From: Ectopseudomonas chengduensis
GTDB lineage: Bacteria; Pseudomonadota; Gammaproteobacteria; Pseudomonadales; Pseudomonadaceae
Reading direction: 5' to 3'
Length of the DNA stretch: 64,000 nt
Assembly (NCBI RefSeq): GCF_015712065.1
Contig: NZ_JACFYZ010000014.1
Location: forward strand, 62,001 to 126,000
The first letter of the stretch is position 1. Every line of letters begins with the position of its first letter. The notes beneath the pieces are model-generated. The model was given only the letters and a program-made list of their open reading frames with translations. It made no database searches and was not told the origin of the DNA. The position numbers were made by a program, and so were the translations under genes. Below, piece after piece: positions 1 to 7,602 of the stretch.

Positions 1-2142
1 CTGGGCCAGGCCGCTCAGTGCCTGGGTAAAGCCATCAGTGAGGCCATCTTTCAGCACCTTCTGTAGCTTGCTGGTAGTGGCCTCGACGCGCGCCATCTCA
101 TCGTTGACCTGAGCCAGAACAGCCGCTGCCGCTTCGCCGATCGCTCCAGGCTGCTGCGCCATCTCGGCCAGCACCGGCCTGATCTTTTCAAGCTGGGCGT
201 AGGTCTGGCGGTGAATATCCAGGATACGGTCACGCGCCTCAAGCTCGGTGATAACGCCAGAGTCCTGCTGTACGTTGATCGACTGTTCCTGGCGCTGCTG
301 CTCGGCCAGCAGCCGGTCAATCTGGCGCTGCACTTCATCCAGGCGCAGCTTGGCCTCACCAACCGGGATCAGCTTATCGATCCAGGCCAGGCCGGCTTCG
401 TTGCCAGCCTTCTCGAAGTCGGCCCGCATCGCGTCATACTTCACCCGCAACTCAAGCATACCTGCATCGACGCTACGTCCAGACGCGCGCAGGAACTCCG
501 CCTCAAGGGCGACGTTCGCACGGACATTGGCGTCGGCCTGGCGCTGCACCTCGTTTGCGTCGATCAACGCCAGCGCAGCTTGTGCGCGATCAAGCATGGC
601 GCCCGTCAGTGCCTTTTCGGCAAGCTCGTACTGGCGCACCTCGGCAGCGTTCAGGCCCAACGTGGCAGCCTGTCGCTCCAGCTGCTCGACGTACTTCTGT
701 GCTTCCTTGGCCCGCTTCGCGTCGGCCTCGGTGTCCGTACCTGCGCCAAAGGTGACGCCACCGGCCTTGGCTTGCTCGCGCAGCGCGGCGATATCCTTCA
801 GCCGCTGCTGCCGCGACGCCTCACGGGACTTGCGCTCTTCCTCGCGGCGCACACGATCAGCAGCCGCCGCGCCCAGGATCGCGTCACGCTCCTCCAGGAT
901 CGTATTGATCGACGCATCGCGGACGCTGTTGATCTGCTCCAGGCGCGCCTGTAACTCCCGATCAGCGGCTTGACGACCAGCATCATCGAAGGCCGAGCGG
1001 ATCGCTTCGCCCGTGAAGGTGGCGTAAGCCACTGCCCGGTCGAACAGCGCGAGGATTTCGGTCGTAGCGAGCTGGACGGCGGAACGCAGGTTGACCGGTA
1101 GTTCTTTGAACGCCCTGGCCAGGAACTGCGCGGTATTCTCACCGCCTTCCGCCAGTGAGTCGAAGTCCAGCTCCAGCGACGCCACGTCGGCGCTGATCGC
1201 ATCGAACGTACCACCCCAGATTGACAGCATGTCCAAGGCGCCATCGGTCAGCGCGCCGCTATCCAGCCACTTGGCCACGTCCAGCAAGGCATCACCGAAG
1301 GACGCACTGGCGCCCGTCGCCGTGTTCAGTTCACCGATCACCCGCGTCAGGCTGTTGCCCAGCACCGTCATGGCCTGCGCGCCAGTGGTCTGGATTTTCG
1401 AGAACTGCTCATCCACCGCGCCGGACTGAGCCAGCAGCGCCTGCACCACGTTCTGCGCCGTCAGCTTGCCTTCCATGCCCAGCGCGCGCAGCTCACCCAC
1501 CGTCACGCCAAGGCCATCGGACAAGGTGCGAGCAAGGGCCGGCGCCTGCTCCAGCACCGAGTTCAGCTCTTCACCACGCAACGTGCCCGAGGCGAACGCC
1601 TGGCCCAACTGCACCAGGGCGGCGCTCGCGGCCTGCCCGGTGGTGCCACTGATGGCCAACGTCTTGTTGATCGTGTCCACCACCGCCTCAACGCCAGCAG
1701 CCGAAAGGTTCAACTGGTCGGCGTTCGTGGCAATGCGCTGGTACAGCTCGGCGGTTTCGCCAAGCGGCTGTCGGCCTTCCTGGGCAATGCGGAACACCGC
1801 ATCCTGAGCGTCAGCCAGCTCCTGGGCGTTGCGGGTGACCAAGGCCAAGCGGTTGCCGATAGTCGTATAGGCCTCGGCAGCCTGGGCAACCTCACGGACG
1901 GAAAAGGCAGCACCCAGCGCCACGCTCAAGTTGCGCAGCATGGCCGGTAGAGCGCTGATCTCGCGCCGAATCTTCTCAGCGCCGCTAGTGACATCGCCCA
2001 TGCGCCGCCCGGCTTGGGTGGCCGACTTGCCGGTGTCGCCCAGCGCACCAATCAGCCGCCGTAGCTCCCGCTGCCCTTGCTCCAGGTCAGCGCGCAGCCG
2101 AAGCGCGAATTCGATATCGCCTTTGCCGCCCTTACCGATCAT
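1..2142 (-). CDS. Phage tail tape measure protein (C-terminus cut by window edge)
   Basis: A minus-strand frame appears open from an ATG at 2142 to the window edge (up to 714 codons; I translated the first part and spot-checked the rest), so the C-terminus is missing. Tape measure proteins set tail length and help deliver DNA. The N-terminal third carries the typical tape measure N-domain: the segment EAYTTIGNRLALVTRN, then an ELYQRIATNADQL-like helix and the stretch FASGTLRGEELNSVLEQAP, around residues 70-190. The remainder is long, Ala/Gln-rich and helical. The start overlaps the end of the upstream gpI-like gene by 11 bp and has a GGGGA Shine-Dalgarno 8 bases upstream, so the two are probably translated together. 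Confidence 0.85.
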   Translation of the reverse strand, partial: MIGKGGKGDIEFALRLRADLEQGQRELRRLIGALGDTGKSATQAGRRMGDVTSGAEKIRREISALPAMLRNLSVALGAAFSVREVAQAAEAYTTIGNRLALVTRNAQELADAQDAVFRIAQEGRQPLGETAELYQRIATNADQLNLSAAGVEAVVDTINKTLAISGTTGQAASAALVQLGQAFASGTLRGEELNSVLEQAPALARTLSDGLGVTVGELRALGMEGKLTAQNVVQALLAQSGAVDEQFSKIQTTGAQAMTVLGNSLTRVIGELNTATGASASFGDALLDVAKWLDSGALTDGALDMLSIWGGTFDAISADVASLELDFDSLAEGGENTAQFLARAFKELPVNLRSAVQLATTEILALFDRAVAYATFTGEAIRSAFDDAGRQAADRELQARLEQINSVRDASINTILEERDAILGAAAADRVRREEERKSREASRQQRLKDIAALREQAKAGGVTFGAGTDTEADAKRAKEAQKYVEQLERQAATLGLNAAEVRQYELAEKALTGAMLDRAQAALALIDANEVQRQADANVRANVALEAEFLRASGRSVDAGMLELRVKYDAMRADFEKAGNEAGLAWIDKLIPVGEAKLRLDEVQRQIDRLLAEQQRQEQSINVQQDSGVITELEARDRILDIHRQTYAQLEKIRPVLAEMAQQPGAIGEAAAAVLAQVNDEMARVEATTSKLQKVLKDGLTDGFTQALSGLAQ

Positions 2143-2782
2143 TCAGCGCATCCCCAAACACATGCCGCAGCTTGGCCCAGTCTTCAGCAGTGACGCCTTC
2201 CGGTGGCGTGTCGGGCTTTTCAGCATGCAGCGCTGCCAGTGCTTCAGGCGAGGCACCGAACACATGCTCGAAAACCTCCCGATCTCGCGCAGTCATGCCA
2301 CTACCAGGAACATCATCACCGCTCTGCCGCTGAGCACTGGCCACCGCCACCTGAGACAGGTCAGTCAGGCCCAGCAACGCCGGATCACCCGTCAGCGCAA
2401 TGCTCTCCAGTGCCAGCACTTCCCCGGTGGCCCCATTGAAGCGGAACACAGGCGAGATAAAGCGCTTCTTGCCGCTGGCGATCTGGGCTTTCGCTTCCGC
2501 CGTCCAGCTAGCATCCGCGACATACAGCCCATCATCGCGCCACTCCAGCGCCGTCGCGCGGCCAGCCTCGGGGGCGTCGGCTTTCTTCAAGCTCTCATGC
2601 TCGAAGTCGATCAGCAGCCCCTGGCTGTTCTGGTTGGCCAGTGCCGCGATCTGCCGGCCACGCTCTGGCATCAAATACCAATGGCCACCTGGGCGCCCAT
2701 CATGCGCATGGAAGCGGCCCACCGGGATGATGCGGAAGGCCTTCGGCAGTTGGCTGGAGATACGCAACACGGCCAGGCTCAT
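2132..2782 (-). CDS. Mu gpI-like phage protein (head protease/scaffold family)
   Basis: A 216-residue protein. The segment KRFISPVFRFNGATGEVLAL followed by SIALTGDPALLGL (about residues 108-142) is characteristic of the Mu-like prophage I protein family, whose members process the head and supply scaffold in Mu. The N-terminal LIDFEHES element also fits. It is shorter than Mu gpI (about 360 residues), so the scaffold part is reduced or lost. The ATG was chosen because it overlaps the stop of the previous gene (TGATG) and follows AGGTGG; a GTG one codon earlier is possible. Its immediate downstream neighbour is the tape measure gene, which is unusual for a head gene. Confidence 0.7.
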   Translation of the reverse strand: MSLAVLRISSQLPKAFRIIPVGRFHAHDGRPGGHWYLMPERGRQIAALANQNSQGLLIDFEHESLKKADAPEAGRATALEWRDDGLYVADASWTAEAKAQIASGKKRFISPVFRFNGATGEVLALESIALTGDPALLGLTDLSQVAVASAQRQSGDDVPGSGMTARDREVFEHVFGASPEALAALHAEKPDTPPEGVTAEDWAKLRHVFGDALNDR

Positions 2783-3447
2783 CACGCACCACCTGGCAGG
2801 CGATGCGGCTCACGCACGCCCAGCTGTCGCAGCTTGGCATCAATCTGGTTAAGGCCGCTGTCCAGCTCACCGATCTGCCGATCCAGCTCCTGGATCAACG
2901 CACGGCGCTCAGCCACAGGCGCCCCGACCGCGTCCGGGTTCGGCTCCGGGTACCTCGCATCGAAGTACTGCTCCAGCTTCGCCTTGACCAGGTCACCGAA
3001 GAAGAAGCACGCGGAGCCGATGTAGCTGGCATGCATCGTGGCGATCCCATCGCCGAAAATCGGCAACGGAGAGGTACCGAAGATTTGCCCGCCCTTGGGC
3101 GTCTCACCCGGCTCCAACACGGTCTCGATATCGCGCAGGCAGAGGTAAGGCTCGGTGAGGTTGTTGGCCTTAGCAAAGTCCCGATCACGCTTCGGTGTGG
3201 CGATCACCTGGAACAGATCATCCAGTTTGCCGCGCTCCAGGTACTGCTTGGCCCAGGCGTCGATATAGTCGAACAGGAACTGCTTGGCGTCCGCCTTGCT
3301 CAGCGCCTGGAGATACAGCGCCTCGCGCTGTGCGTGCAAACCGTCCCTTTGCTCCTGGAGCTTGCTGCGTTGCGAGCGCAAGTCAGCAGTAGCCGTGCGG
3401 AGCGATTTGGCAGCCTCTTCTGCTGCATTGAAGTTAATGCCCAACAT
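2782..3447 (-). CDS. Phage-associated coiled-coil protein, unknown function
   Basis: A 221-residue protein with no family I recognise. Residues about 10-45 (rich in Glu, Arg, Gln and Leu) and about 178-210 look like coiled coils flanking a globular centre that contains GTSPLPIFGDGIATMHASYI and several aromatic residues. ATG at 3447 is preceded by GAGAGGAT. The gene sits 26 bp after the Mor-like gene and its stop overlaps the start of the gpI-like gene, so it belongs to the same transcript. A structural or assembly role is an inference from position only. Confidence 0.6.
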   Translation of the reverse strand: MLGINFNAAEEAAKSLRTATADLRSQRSKLQEQRDGLHAQREALYLQALSKADAKQFLFDYIDAWAKQYLERGKLDDLFQVIATPKRDRDFAKANNLTEPYLCLRDIETVLEPGETPKGGQIFGTSPLPIFGDGIATMHASYIGSACFFFGDLVKAKLEQYFDARYPEPNPDAVGAPVAERRALIQELDRQIGELDSGLNQIDAKLRQLGVREPHRLPGGA

Positions 3448-3473
3448 GATGTGCCTATCCTCTCGTGGCTGGC

Positions 3474-3803
3474 CTACTTGGCCTGTGCGCTTTTCAGAAT
3501 CTTGTAGATGTAGTTGACCGACAGCCTATGCTCAGTTGCCAACTCCGAATGGTTGGAACCGTCGAAACCATCAATGATGGCCTGGCGTCGTTTGGCAGAG
3601 CGGTAACTCAACCCCTTCGGTACCGTGATGTACTGACCACCCCAGTTTTCAGCCAGCTCATCGACAAGGTCATCTGCCGCGTCTTGAGCCTGAGAATCAT
3701 CGAGGCCGTATTTCTTCAGAACGTGCATTGCCCGATCAGCCATATCGGCAAATAGATCGTTGCGGCGACGCGCCATTCGTTCGGTGCTAGCGACAGAAAC
3801 CAT
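3474..3803 (-). CDS. Mor/C-family phage transcription activator
   Basis: A 109-residue protein matching the Mor family of Mu-like phages (activators of middle or late transcription). The N-terminal half has the dimerisation-type segment DDLVDELAENWGGQYITVPK, with the conserved WGGQ-x-IxVPK strand. The C-terminal half, from about residue 72, is the helix-turn-helix region with HSELATEHRLSVNYIYKIL. It lies directly upstream of the phage structural-type genes, consistent with activating them or being the first gene of their transcript. The start at 3803 is the longest; a Met at 3776 is also possible. Confidence 0.85.
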   Translation of the reverse strand: MVSVASTERMARRRNDLFADMADRAMHVLKKYGLDDSQAQDAADDLVDELAENWGGQYITVPKGLSYRSAKRRQAIIDGFDGSNHSELATEHRLSVNYIYKILKSAQAK

Positions 3804-4062
3804 GGGTTAACCCACCAATGCATGAACACAGGATGAATATTTGACTGGGCAAAACATCTGAGTAATTTGGACGCGGCAAAAACATTGCCAGCAGGCGAGA
3901 GAGCCCGAGCGCCAGAACGCGCCTTACAGCGCGAGCAACGCACAACTGGCATCAGTGCTGGGGAATGAACAGAAAACGCCAGCAGCGGCCTGTTTGGGCG
4001 TCTATAAACTCGCCATAGGGCAGGCGCCGAGAACGCAAGTAGCGCCGCTATCGAGCGAGCAC
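3804..4062. other. Intergenic region upstream of the Mor-like gene
   Basis: About 260 bp between the Mor-like gene and the terminator of the small phage genes. It should hold the promoter for the minus-strand structural-type transcript. A GGGTTAACCC palindrome lies at 3805-3814, directly before the Mor start. I see no convincing ORF. Confidence 0.4.
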
Positions 4063-4086
4063 AAAAAAGCGCCCCGCAGGGCGCTT
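4063..4086 (-). terminator. Rho-independent terminator of the small phage operon
   Basis: Read on the minus strand, AAGCGCCC and GGGCGCTT pair around a four-base loop and are followed by a run of T. It lies 18 bp after the stop of the last small phage gene. The surrounding bases GCGAGCACAAAAAAGCGCC recur almost exactly at the second minus-strand terminator (6171-6202). Confidence 0.8.
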
Positions 4087-4103
4087 GAGGTGACGCGGCA
4101 GAG

Positions 4104-4385
4104 TCAGTGCTTCGGCGCGGTGATGGCCTGGATCGCGTTGGCGTTGCATTCGTCCAGGAGTCGCACCAGCTCCATCACCTTGCGCTGAGTTTCCTCGATG
4201 TCGAGCCGGGCGCTCTCCAACTGCTCAGCAGTCATGCCCAACGCACCAGCACGGCGAATGAAACAGGCCTTGAGCAACTGCAAGCCGATCAGTTCGCCCA
4301 GCACCGTCAGTTCGCTTTCGGTGGCCATGTCGATCAGGCTCTCGGTGGCCTTCAGCAGCTCGGCCTTCATCACTGCTTTATCCAT
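4104..4385 (-). CDS. Small phage protein, helical, unknown function
   Basis: A 93-residue protein. The start at 4385 (MDKAVMKAELLKATESL) was preferred over a longer frame because residues further upstream only mirror the overlapping upstream gene. The protein is almost entirely helical and rich in Leu, Glu and Ala, with LGELIGLQLLKACFIRRAGAL in the middle and ESARLDIEETQRKVMELVRLL near the C-terminus. It overlaps the preceding gene by 8 bp and is the last gene before a strong terminator. Function unknown. Confidence 0.65.
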   Translation of the reverse strand: MDKAVMKAELLKATESLIDMATESELTVLGELIGLQLLKACFIRRAGALGMTAEQLESARLDIEETQRKVMELVRLLDECNANAIQAITAPKH

Positions 4386-4833
4386 GGTGGCGATCCTTAC
4401 TCGGCTTGCGGGGCTTCTTGCGTTTCGGGAAGGGTAGCACTTGGGCCGTTGGCCCCGCAGCCACCACCACGAACTCGGCGATGGCGCGGCCACCGAGGCG
4501 TCCATACAGCAAACCAGCCGCAGGCGTGTTCGCCAGCTTGCAAACGCGCATGGCCCCCTCCAGGTCGAACACCCGCACCCGCGTCCGTCCCTCCGGCTCG
4601 GCTTGATGCAAATCGATCAGGAACGAATGCCAGCCCAGCTCATCACCATGCTTGGCAAACAACTGCTCGATGGCTGCCAGCGGATCGACGTAGCCAAGGG
4701 CCCGGCCCAACTGGCGATCCGTCACGAACAGCTGCTCGCCATGCTCGGCCACCGTCACATACTCCGGCTCGCCGGCCAGGCCGATGCAGTTGACCGCAGG
4801 GCGCACGCTCGGGAACTGAATGACGCGGCTCAT
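4378..4833 (-). CDS. BRO-N/antirepressor-like phage protein
   Basis: A 151-residue protein. The segment GEQLFVTDRQLGRALGYVDP at about residues 32-51 resembles the N-terminal domain of phage BRO/antirepressor proteins, where a strand is followed by a D-x-x-x-ALGY helix. The C-terminus is basic (KRKKPRKPSKDRHH). It starts MSRVIQFP, a motif shared with two neighbouring small genes. Its ATG overlaps the stop of the upstream gene (ATGA), and the SD is encoded in the Gly-Gly-Gly tail of that gene. A regulatory, DNA-binding role is inferred from the family. Confidence 0.6.
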   Translation of the reverse strand: MSRVIQFPSVRPAVNCIGLAGEPEYVTVAEHGEQLFVTDRQLGRALGYVDPLAAIEQLFAKHGDELGWHSFLIDLHQAEPEGRTRVRVFDLEGAMRVCKLANTPAAGLLYGRLGGRAIAEFVVVAAGPTAQVLPFPKRKKPRKPSKDRHHG

Positions 4834-5030
4834 TGGCCACCGCCTTGGCGAACTGCCTTCACCAGTTGGGCCAGCTTGCGGTCTATCCGGCGCAGCAGCT
4901 TCAGCTGCTCGCCTGCGTCATCCGCTGGGGGCAGGTCGGCCATGGTGCTGGCCAGGCGTTCCGCCAGCAGATCGATGGGGTCGGGCCGACTACTTGCCGG
5001 CATCGGGAAGGGAATGATTTTCGCGCTCAT
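4830..5030 (-). CDS. Small phage protein with MS-x-x-I-I-x-F-P N-terminus
   Basis: A 66-residue protein beginning MSAKIIPFP. A Pro-rich N-terminal third precedes two short charged helices (DLLAERLASTM and LKLLRRIDRKLAQLVKAVR). The C-terminal GGGQ is encoded by the Shine-Dalgarno region of the next gene, which starts inside this stop codon. Overlap with genes on both sides argues that it is real. No family recognised. Confidence 0.6.
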   Translation of the reverse strand: MSAKIIPFPMPASSRPDPIDLLAERLASTMADLPPADDAGEQLKLLRRIDRKLAQLVKAVRQGGGQ

Positions 5031-5185
5031 GACCGACCCCTTGCCCGCTGAGTCAGCGCCTTGTACTGGTCTTGCACCTTGGCGAGCTGTGCGGAAAGCG
5101 CGTAGAGCATGCTCTCCATCACCGCCAGCTCCATCTCGAACTCGGCCCGCTCATGGTCGGGGAAGTGAATGACCTTCTTGCTCAC
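5027..5185 (-). CDS. Very small phage protein (52 aa, GTG start)
   Basis: A short gene found by reading between its neighbours. GTG at 5185 overlaps the stop of the upstream gene (GTGA) and the TGA overlaps the ATG of the downstream gene. The protein starts (fM)SKKVIHFPDHERAEFEME and continues as one amphipathic helix ending QRARGRS. A GGGGGTG Shine-Dalgarno lies directly upstream, inside the QGGGV tail of the preceding gene. The shared MS-x-x-V-I-x-F-P start with its two downstream neighbours supports it as a real gene. Function unknown. Confidence 0.6.
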   Translation of the reverse strand: MSKKVIHFPDHERAEFEMELAVMESMLYALSAQLAKVQDQYKALTQRARGRS

Positions 5186-5823
5186 ACCCCACCCCCTTGC
5201 ATCCAATACTTGCGATACAGCTCATAGCGGGCGGCATTCAGGCCGGGGCAAAAGCGCGTCTCCAGCAGAAGATCGATCTGCCCATCGATCATGCCCGTCA
5301 GCTTGTCCACCTCCTCGGATTCGCAGTAGCGCAGGAAGGTCTTCACCAGGTCGCGGCAATACGCCTTCTCGCGCTCCAGGAGCTGTTGCATCGGGTCAGG
5401 GCCACGCGGTACCAGACGCAAGCTCGGCACGTGTCGAGGTGGCGGCAGCAGATCGACTTCCTCGACGGGTAGTGTTTCGACTCCGGGGGCTGGTGGTAGC
5501 TTGTCGATCTTCATGCCGCCTGCGTCGAGCCATTGCACCAGCGCATCGGCTCCTGGCCGCGGGCGTACCGAATGGTGCGCAGCTCGCTCGCAAAAGACGC
5601 GTACAGCCTCTTCCCTGTAGATTCGGCGTGCATGCCCACGCCCGTCGATCTTCACCCGTGCAGTGAAGTGAAAAAGCCGATCATCCAGCAGGCTTTGCAG
5701 GCTGCTGTAGCCAAAGAGCTTCGCTAAATCTTCGGCCAGCAACCACTTCTCACCCTTGAACACGATAACTCGCAGGGTGACTTCACAAAGCACAACAGTC
5801 AGAGCAAACCATGCGCTACTCAT
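5182..5823 (-). CDS. Antirepressor-like phage protein
   Basis: A 213-residue protein. The N-terminal part (about residues 18-90) has VIVFKGEKWLLAEDLAKLFGY followed by SSLQSLLDD, resembling the BRO-N/antirepressor fold in which a strand is followed by an A-x-x-L-x-x-x-x-GY helix. The C-terminal part (about 145-205) is helical, with KAYCRDLVKTFLRYCESEEVDKL. It sits second in a run of overlapping minus-strand genes and overlaps both neighbours by 4 bp. With the protein at 4378-4833 it makes two antirepressor-like genes in one operon. Target unknown. Confidence 0.55.
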   Translation of the reverse strand: MSSAWFALTVVLCEVTLRVIVFKGEKWLLAEDLAKLFGYSSLQSLLDDRLFHFTARVKIDGRGHARRIYREEAVRVFCERAAHHSVRPRPGADALVQWLDAGGMKIDKLPPAPGVETLPVEEVDLLPPPRHVPSLRLVPRGPDPMQQLLEREKAYCRDLVKTFLRYCESEEVDKLTGMIDGQIDLLLETRFCPGLNAARYELYRKYWMQGGGV

Positions 5824-6020
5824 TGGCCACCTCCAGCGCGCAGAGCACGAGCTAGGCCAAGAATCAGCTCCAGGGAGCGGGCGCAGTTCATGTGGTGGTT
5901 GTATCGACTCATACGGCTGGAGAGGCTTGAGTCAGCGCGAAGGGCGGCAAGTGCCATTGCCCGGTGAGCAGCGATCCGATCCGCAGTTGCGGACGGAATG
6001 GGGGCGTGTGATTGCGCCAT
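5820..6020 (-). CDS. Small phage protein, first gene of the minus-strand small-gene operon
   Basis: A 66-residue, Ala-rich helical protein ending RALRAGGGQ. The GGG tail is the GGAGGTG Shine-Dalgarno of the following gene, whose ATG overlaps this stop. The organisation mirrors the 66-residue gene at 4830-5030, also followed by a BRO-N-like gene, although sequence similarity between the two is slight. No family recognised. Confidence 0.5.
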   Translation of the reverse strand: MAQSHAPIPSATADRIAAHRAMALAALRADSSLSSRMSRYNHHMNCARSLELILGLARALRAGGGQ

Positions 6021-6449
6021 GATTACGGCTCCTTTGTCTGAGAGGAACCGCCAACACCGTGACCAAACGATGGAGGCGGACTGTACGCAGGTTGGTCAAC
6101 CGGGGACAAAGGAACCCGGCGCACCCGAGGGTGCCCCGCGCACAGCCGCCATAAAGCAACATGCGAGCACAAAAAAAGCGCCTACATGCTATGGGTGGCG
6201 CTGTTGCGCCTTCGTCTCATCAGGTGACCAAACCTGGCTGCCGAATTTGCGGCAACGGTGTGAAGGTAGCACCGGCCTAACCAAACTGCAAGGCTGTTGC
6301 CGTGGGTGAAATGCGGCGTTGACGCCGTATATGACCCAAAGCGCGATTTTAGTCATACGTCTCGTCGTCGAGATATTGGATGCGATTGCATCCATGGTCA
6401 GAGGCAGGCACGATAGATGCCTTAAACCCCGAACCGCAGGATAAAGGCG
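6021..6449. promoter_or_regulatory. Divergent control region with repeated TGACCAAAC-type motifs
   Basis: This gap separates the minus-strand small-gene operon from the plus-strand gene at 6450. TGACCAAAC occurs at 6060-6068 and 6225-6233, a near-inverted GGTTGGTCA at 6090-6098, and AACCAAAC at 6279-6286. The second copy lies inside the interrupted palindrome CAGGT-N6-ACCTG at 6221-6236. Such spacing is what operators of a phage switch look like, but no repressor gene is visible and the assignment is an inference. A long open frame here (6189-6461, minus) has no coding character. Confidence 0.4.
6171..6202 (-). terminator. Minus-strand terminator-like hairpin upstream of the small-gene operon
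   Basis: On the minus strand AGCGCC pairs with GGCGCT across a 14-base loop and is followed by seven T residues. It lies upstream of the first gene of the operon (start 6020), so it would end a leftward transcript arising near 6300 or act as an attenuator. Confidence 0.5.
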
Positions 6450-6749
6450 ATGCTGATCCACATCACCATCAACGGGAAGCGCACCAGTACCACCCTTGAT
6501 GATCTGCTTGTTGAGTTCATGATGGTTCGCTTTGGTGGCATGGCTGCGCTGGGGCTCAAGTCATGCCGATTCCAACTTCAGAAGTGGCTACAAAAGAAGG
6601 TCAATAAAGCAGGCGGCTCTATTGGTGAGATGAAGCCAAGCGAATGGGTCAAGGCCACGATCTTAAGAGAAATTGCTCACCCGCAGTTGATTGAGAAACT
6701 CGACCAGATGCGTCCCGGATGGGCAGGTGTCGAGTCGCTAGAACAGTAG
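6450..6749 (+). CDS. Small phage-region protein, unknown function
   Basis: A 99-residue basic protein starting MLIHITINGKRTSTTLDDLL. The N-terminal strand followed by a helix resembles small DNA-binding proteins, and a second helix (FQLQKWLQKKVNKAG) is Lys-rich, but no clear motif is present. ATG follows AGGATAAAGGCG. It is divergent from the minus-strand phage operon across a gap with repeated operator-like motifs, and is followed by the palindrome array. It could be a regulator or an early phage gene; this is inference from position. Confidence 0.55.
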   Translation: MLIHITINGKRTSTTLDDLLVEFMMVRFGGMAALGLKSCRFQLQKWLQKKVNKAGGSIGEMKPSEWVKATILREIAHPQLIEKLDQMRPGWAGVESLEQ

Positions 6750-6779
6750 TGCACTGCCAAATGCCCGCCCCCCAAAAAA

Positions 6780-7078
6780 TGCCGACGTCGGCAAAATCCC
6801 GAACGGTTCGGCTCGTAAATCCTGCTTAGGGCCAGCATAACCGGGGCTACGCGATGAGTGAGATTCCGAACGGCTCGGAAAAACTGCCGACGTCGGCAAT
6901 CCGCCTCACGATGGCTTGCTGATCCCGCCAAAAAGCCAAACAGTTTGGCTTTTCCGCACCGTGCGGAAAATGGCTGGAGGCCCACAAGGGCCAAGCCACA
7001 GGCGCCACGCCAAATGATTCGCTGACGAATCATTTGACTGCAAACCCCAAACCGTTTGGTTTCCGCACCGTGCGGAAA
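6780..7078. repeat. Array of perfect short palindromes
   Basis: Nine palindromes in 300 bp without a gene. TGCCGACGTCGGCA occurs at 6780-6793 and 6885-6898. CC(G/A)AAC-N-G(T/C)T(C/T)GG occurs at 6799-6811, 6866-6878, 6936-6948 and 7047-7059. TTTCCGCAC, one base, GTGCGGAAA occurs at 6951-6969 and 7060-7078. An 11-bp arm pair CAAATGATTCG/CGAATCATTTG spans 7011-7036. The block 6935-6991 is roughly repeated at 7047-7103, about 112 bp later. The one-base centres cannot form RNA hairpin loops, so dimeric protein sites or cruciforms are more likely than terminators. Confidence 0.75.
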
Positions 7079-7260
7079 ACCAGCTTGGAAGGCCCACACA
7101 GCCCACCACCGCCACCCTATCCAAACCACCCACCGATTTGGAAGCCACCCAAGCAGCCCCCCGGCCACCCCTTCCAAGCCTTGCGATTGTTGACGGAACA
7201 AAACGACACCACGCCCCAGGCATGCGCTCATGGCCACAACACAGCCAAGAGGAACGCTCC

Positions 7261-7599
7261 GTGTCCAAGCCGTTCGCCCTTAACCGTCTACCCAGCTCTA
7301 TCCGCGAAGAGCTACTCGCCCGCCGCGCCGAAAAGCCCGGCCTGACCCTCGACGATCACTTCACCTGGCTGACCAACCAGGGCCACCAGGTATCCCGCTC
7401 GGCGATCTATCGTTTCCTGGCAGCACATGACGCACAGCAGGCCCGCCCTGATGAAACCGAGGAGCCAACCGACGCCCAATCGATCCGCCTCGGCTGCCTC
7501 ATGGTCGCTGCGGCCTACGCTCTCCCTGGCGACAAGACCGACCTCATCAAGACTGCCGATGAGTTCGTCGAATGGGTAGGCCAACCCGACCCGTCCTGA
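7261..7599 (+). CDS. DUF3486 family (Mu gp27-like) phage protein
   Basis: A 112-residue protein. The N-terminal half, FALNRLPSSIREELLARRAE followed by LDDHFTWLTNQGHQVSRSAI and YRFL, matches the start of the Mu gp27/DUF3486 family, where a helix-turn-helix-like unit ends in S-R-S-A-(I/V)-x-R. The family lies next to terminase genes in Mu-like phages. GTG at 7261 was chosen for its AGAGGA Shine-Dalgarno 8 bases upstream; an in-frame Met at 7138 would add unconvincing residues. It is followed at once by a terminator and has no visible phage partner on this strand, so it may be a leftover. Confidence 0.6.
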   Translation: MSKPFALNRLPSSIREELLARRAEKPGLTLDDHFTWLTNQGHQVSRSAIYRFLAAHDAQQARPDETEEPTDAQSIRLGCLMVAAAYALPGDKTDLIKTADEFVEWVGQPDPS

Positions 7600-7602
7600 A
7601 GC

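Noticed and set aside
6189..6461. Minus-strand ORF in the divergent control region
   Set aside because: Overlaps operator-like motifs and a terminator; no Shine-Dalgarno and no coding character.
6950..7078. Palindromes read as rho-independent terminators
   Set aside because: Their arms are separated by only one base, which cannot form an RNA loop without opening the stem, and copies are repeated in the same gap.
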